Part shown: positions 62,065-64,000 of the stretch, one piece after another
Position numbering within the stretch: position 1 is the stretch's first letter
How the letters are laid out: each line of letters begins with the position of its first letter
DNA from: Astrocystis sublimbata
Lineage: Eukaryota; Ascomycota; Sordariomycetes; Xylariales; Xylariaceae
Assembly (NCBI GenBank): GCA_022453515.1
Contig: JAJNNY010000041.1
Coordinates: forward strand, 268,435 to 332,434
DNA: 64,000 nucleotides
Direction: 5' to 3'
Position numbers and translations under genes: made by a program
The notes under the pieces: generated by a model
What the model was told of the DNA's origin: nothing
Database searches by the model: none
The model's input: the letters and a program-made list of their open reading frames with translations, nothing else

Positions 62065-63434
62065 ATGGATCTCGGCGACGAGAATCGGGGCCCCGCACTC
62101 CAGAGCTTCTCCATTTTTGTTGCCGTTTTCACAGTGGTGTTGGTTTCTCTGCGTTTCTGGTCACGCAGTCTTGCGTTGCGAGGCCCACGCAACCAACTAC
62201 GCACATTTTGGTGGGATGACTGGGCTGCTCTGGCCTCAACTGTATTGAACCTACATCCAAGTTTAGCTTCTCTATCTGGCAGCTGACGTGGGGTCAAGAT
62301 TCTTCTCTTGGTACAAATAGCCATCGAGATTGTCATGATACATAGAGCCGGCTTTGGTCGGCACTTCGGAACTCTATCAAATGACCAAGTACTGCTGTAT
62401 GCGACTTTGCAGTTCGTTGACGATTTCGTCTTCGACACTGCTTTAACGGTCACCAAGTTCTCTGGTCTACTGTTCCTCTCTCGCGTATTCCCGCGACGAG
62501 CCAATTCGATGTGGTTTAATATCGCACTATGGACATGTTACTTCCTCAACACCGGCTGGCTGATTGGTGCATACTTCGGGACCATCTTCTTCTGCGATCC
62601 CGTACAGAAAGGCTGGAATCCATTCCTAGAGGGAACCTGTGGGTCAACGCTGGATCTCTTCCTAGGAAGCGCGATCCCGAGCGTAATAATCGATTTTCTC
62701 ATTCTTCTCACACCTCTACCCAAAGTCTTACGCCTTCATACCAACTGGAAGAGGAAGCTTGGACTGCTGGTTGTCTTCATCCTCGGATACGCGTATGCCA
62801 CCAATCCAAACTAGACTCGAACTGCGAAGACTGACCTAAATTACGAGCAAGTGTCATTATTGTTTCTATCGGCCGGCTCGTGAATGTTGTCAAAATCGGG
62901 AAATAACCTCAACACGGACCCTACCTGTACGCAAAGGCCACGCTCCTCTATCCATTGGAGATGTGATTATGCTAACACAATCCAGGGGAGTCCCCGTCCT
63001 CTTTTTCTGGGTTAACGCGGAGCCCGCGATCAGTATAATATGCTTGTTGTCTACCTGCCATGCTCCCTCTAGGTCGTCACTTGGTCCACCACTACATGGA
63101 GCCAGCTTGGAGCATTCTCTCTCGTTTCGGGAGTCATAGCTTCCTGAGAAGCAAAAGCGGCAACTTCTCTACGAGTGACAATAACACGTATGGAGATAGT
63201 GGCCCGAATACGACTGACGCTTCGAAAAGACGTGCTTCTCCTGCAGAGTTCGAAAGCCGCATCTCCGATGGCAGTAGGCAGGAAATACTGAATCTCACAC
63301 CGATGCCGGATAACTATCGCGCCCATGCGAAAAGGGGCTCTCCTGAAGATGCGACTGACAGTGATATTCCACTTCATTCCATCCGGGTGGATAAAGACAT
63401 TAGGATCAACTCTAACAATAACCCCGACGTCTAA
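62065..63434 (+). pseudogene. rhodopsin-domain membrane protein, right copy, frameshifted
   Basis: Mirror of the intact left gene (exon equivalents 62065..62241, 62299..62792, 62852..62926, 62986..63434). Three single-base changes fall in coding sequence. An extra G near 62,899 turns KIGNN into KIG followed by a stop one codon later. A missing G near 62,995 shifts the start of exon 4, and an extra T near 63,046 shifts it back. A fourth, extra G near 62,937 lies in the intron. The left version reads cleanly through all three sites, so the right version is the wrong or decayed one. Homopolymer-type indels packed this tightly look more like consensus errors than natural decay, because no substitutions accompany them in the frames compared. 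Confidence 0.8.
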
Positions 63435-64000
63435 TCTATAGTTTTGGTTGAGGGGCTGAGCTTGGGGCTATGTTTGTATTTAATTAATTAGTCCTGGCAC
63501 TCCCATACGGTGCCTATTGCCACGGGTGTTGAATATCAGCTGATTCATACAGTTGAGTTTGATCTCTTGGTTTTTAGTGGTTCGTAGACGAGGAGGTATT
63601 GTATACACCTATTACCTACCTAGGTAGGTAAGCTCTGAAGCATATCTGTATAGGGGCCTCGCGCCCTTCCCAGGCCCGAAGCACAGCGTAGGTAGGTACC
63701 TAAGTAGCCAGCGAGAGGTGCACGAGTAACTGTGGCCACGATCCCCACGCGACCAAGCAACGTCTGTCCGTGACTTTTAGTGTCAATGACGTGCCATCAG
63801 CCCAACGGGCTCAATTTACAAAGTTTTTAGAGACGTTTCTACGGTGCCAAACACACTGGACAATAGATCGGTATTTGCGCACTCACTCTGCGATGATGCG
63901 CTCGTCCCACCTGCATGAAGGCATCTCTGCAAAATCGAACCACCTCGACGCCTCCAGCGTCCACCGTCCGTCCAGCTCTGATACCAGCAGTTCCAATATG
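63435..64000. other. end of window, still palindromic
   Basis: Mirror of 26,730-27,295, including the TACCTACCTAGGTAGGTA motif near 63,612-63,630. No gene is recognised. Confidence 0.7.

Larger units (their letters stand above)
45365..64000 (-). repeat. right arm of giant inverted repeat
   Basis: Reverse complement of 26,730-45,364. Length differences from the left arm are confined to single bases: one G fewer in the run at 61,231-61,234, one G more at about 62,898-62,900, one G more at about 62,936-62,937, one G fewer near 62,995 and one T more near 63,045-63,048. The arm is still matching the left arm at the last base of the window, so its true end is not visible. Confidence 0.97.

Noticed and set aside
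62980..63060. Idea that each arm carries its own coding errors (right arm correct at the G run, left correct elsewhere)
   Set aside because: Recounting the bases after the acceptor showed that the left arm reads in frame through all exons (397 aa). All coding indels lie in the right arm.

Overview
The window is from a filamentous ascomycete, most likely a sordariomycete-type fungus. Genes carry short introns (about 40-170 nt) with GTRNGY-type donors, CTAAC/CTGAC branch points and YAG acceptors. The gene families are Pezizomycotina-like, and intergenic DNA is littered with a palindromic ACCTAGGTAGGTA-type motif. No rRNA, tRNA, CRISPR or telomere repeat was recognised. All gene models were built by hand, choosing splice sites that keep the reading frame.

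Positions 1-8,110 hold no gene I can support, only low-complexity and motif-rich intergenic DNA. Positions 8,111-25,057 are a housekeeping block: a TRAPPC13-type trafficking subunit (-), a KHDC4/BLOM7-type KH-domain RNA-binding protein (-), the acetolactate synthase regulatory subunit (+), ornithine carbamoyltransferase (-), a large Tag1-like vacuolar membrane protein (+), a But2-domain-like secreted protein (+) and an EBP-type sterol isomerase-like membrane protein (-). The two amino-acid biosynthesis genes are convergent, and each has a perfect TGASTCA (Gcn4/CPC1-type) site upstream.

From about 26,730 to the end of the window the DNA is one enormous palindrome. The arms are at least 18.6 kb, centred at 45,364.5 in AT-rich DNA with essentially no spacer. 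Each arm carries the same polyketide gene cluster: a rhodopsin-like (PTH11-type) membrane protein, a carboxymuconolactone-decarboxylase-like protein, an FAD monooxygenase, a GMC oxidoreductase and a highly reducing polyketide synthase (2,640 aa; KS-AT-DH-MT-degenerate ER-KR-ACP). The left copies are intact. The right copy of the rhodopsin-like gene is broken by three single-base indels in about 150 bp, and the only other length differences seen between the arms lie close by.

In the left arm the carboxymuconolactone-like gene and the FAD monooxygenase share a 241-bp divergent promoter, and the oxidases and PKS follow on the same strand. The likely scheme is that the PKS makes a methylated, incompletely reduced chain, which the FAD enzyme, the GMC oxidase and the small carboxymuconolactone-like protein then tailor. 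The product is unknown. The key open question is whether the palindrome is a real inverted duplication of a biosynthetic cluster or a fold-back assembly artefact. The one-sided indels and the absence of any RIP-type mutation favour an artefact or a very recent event.
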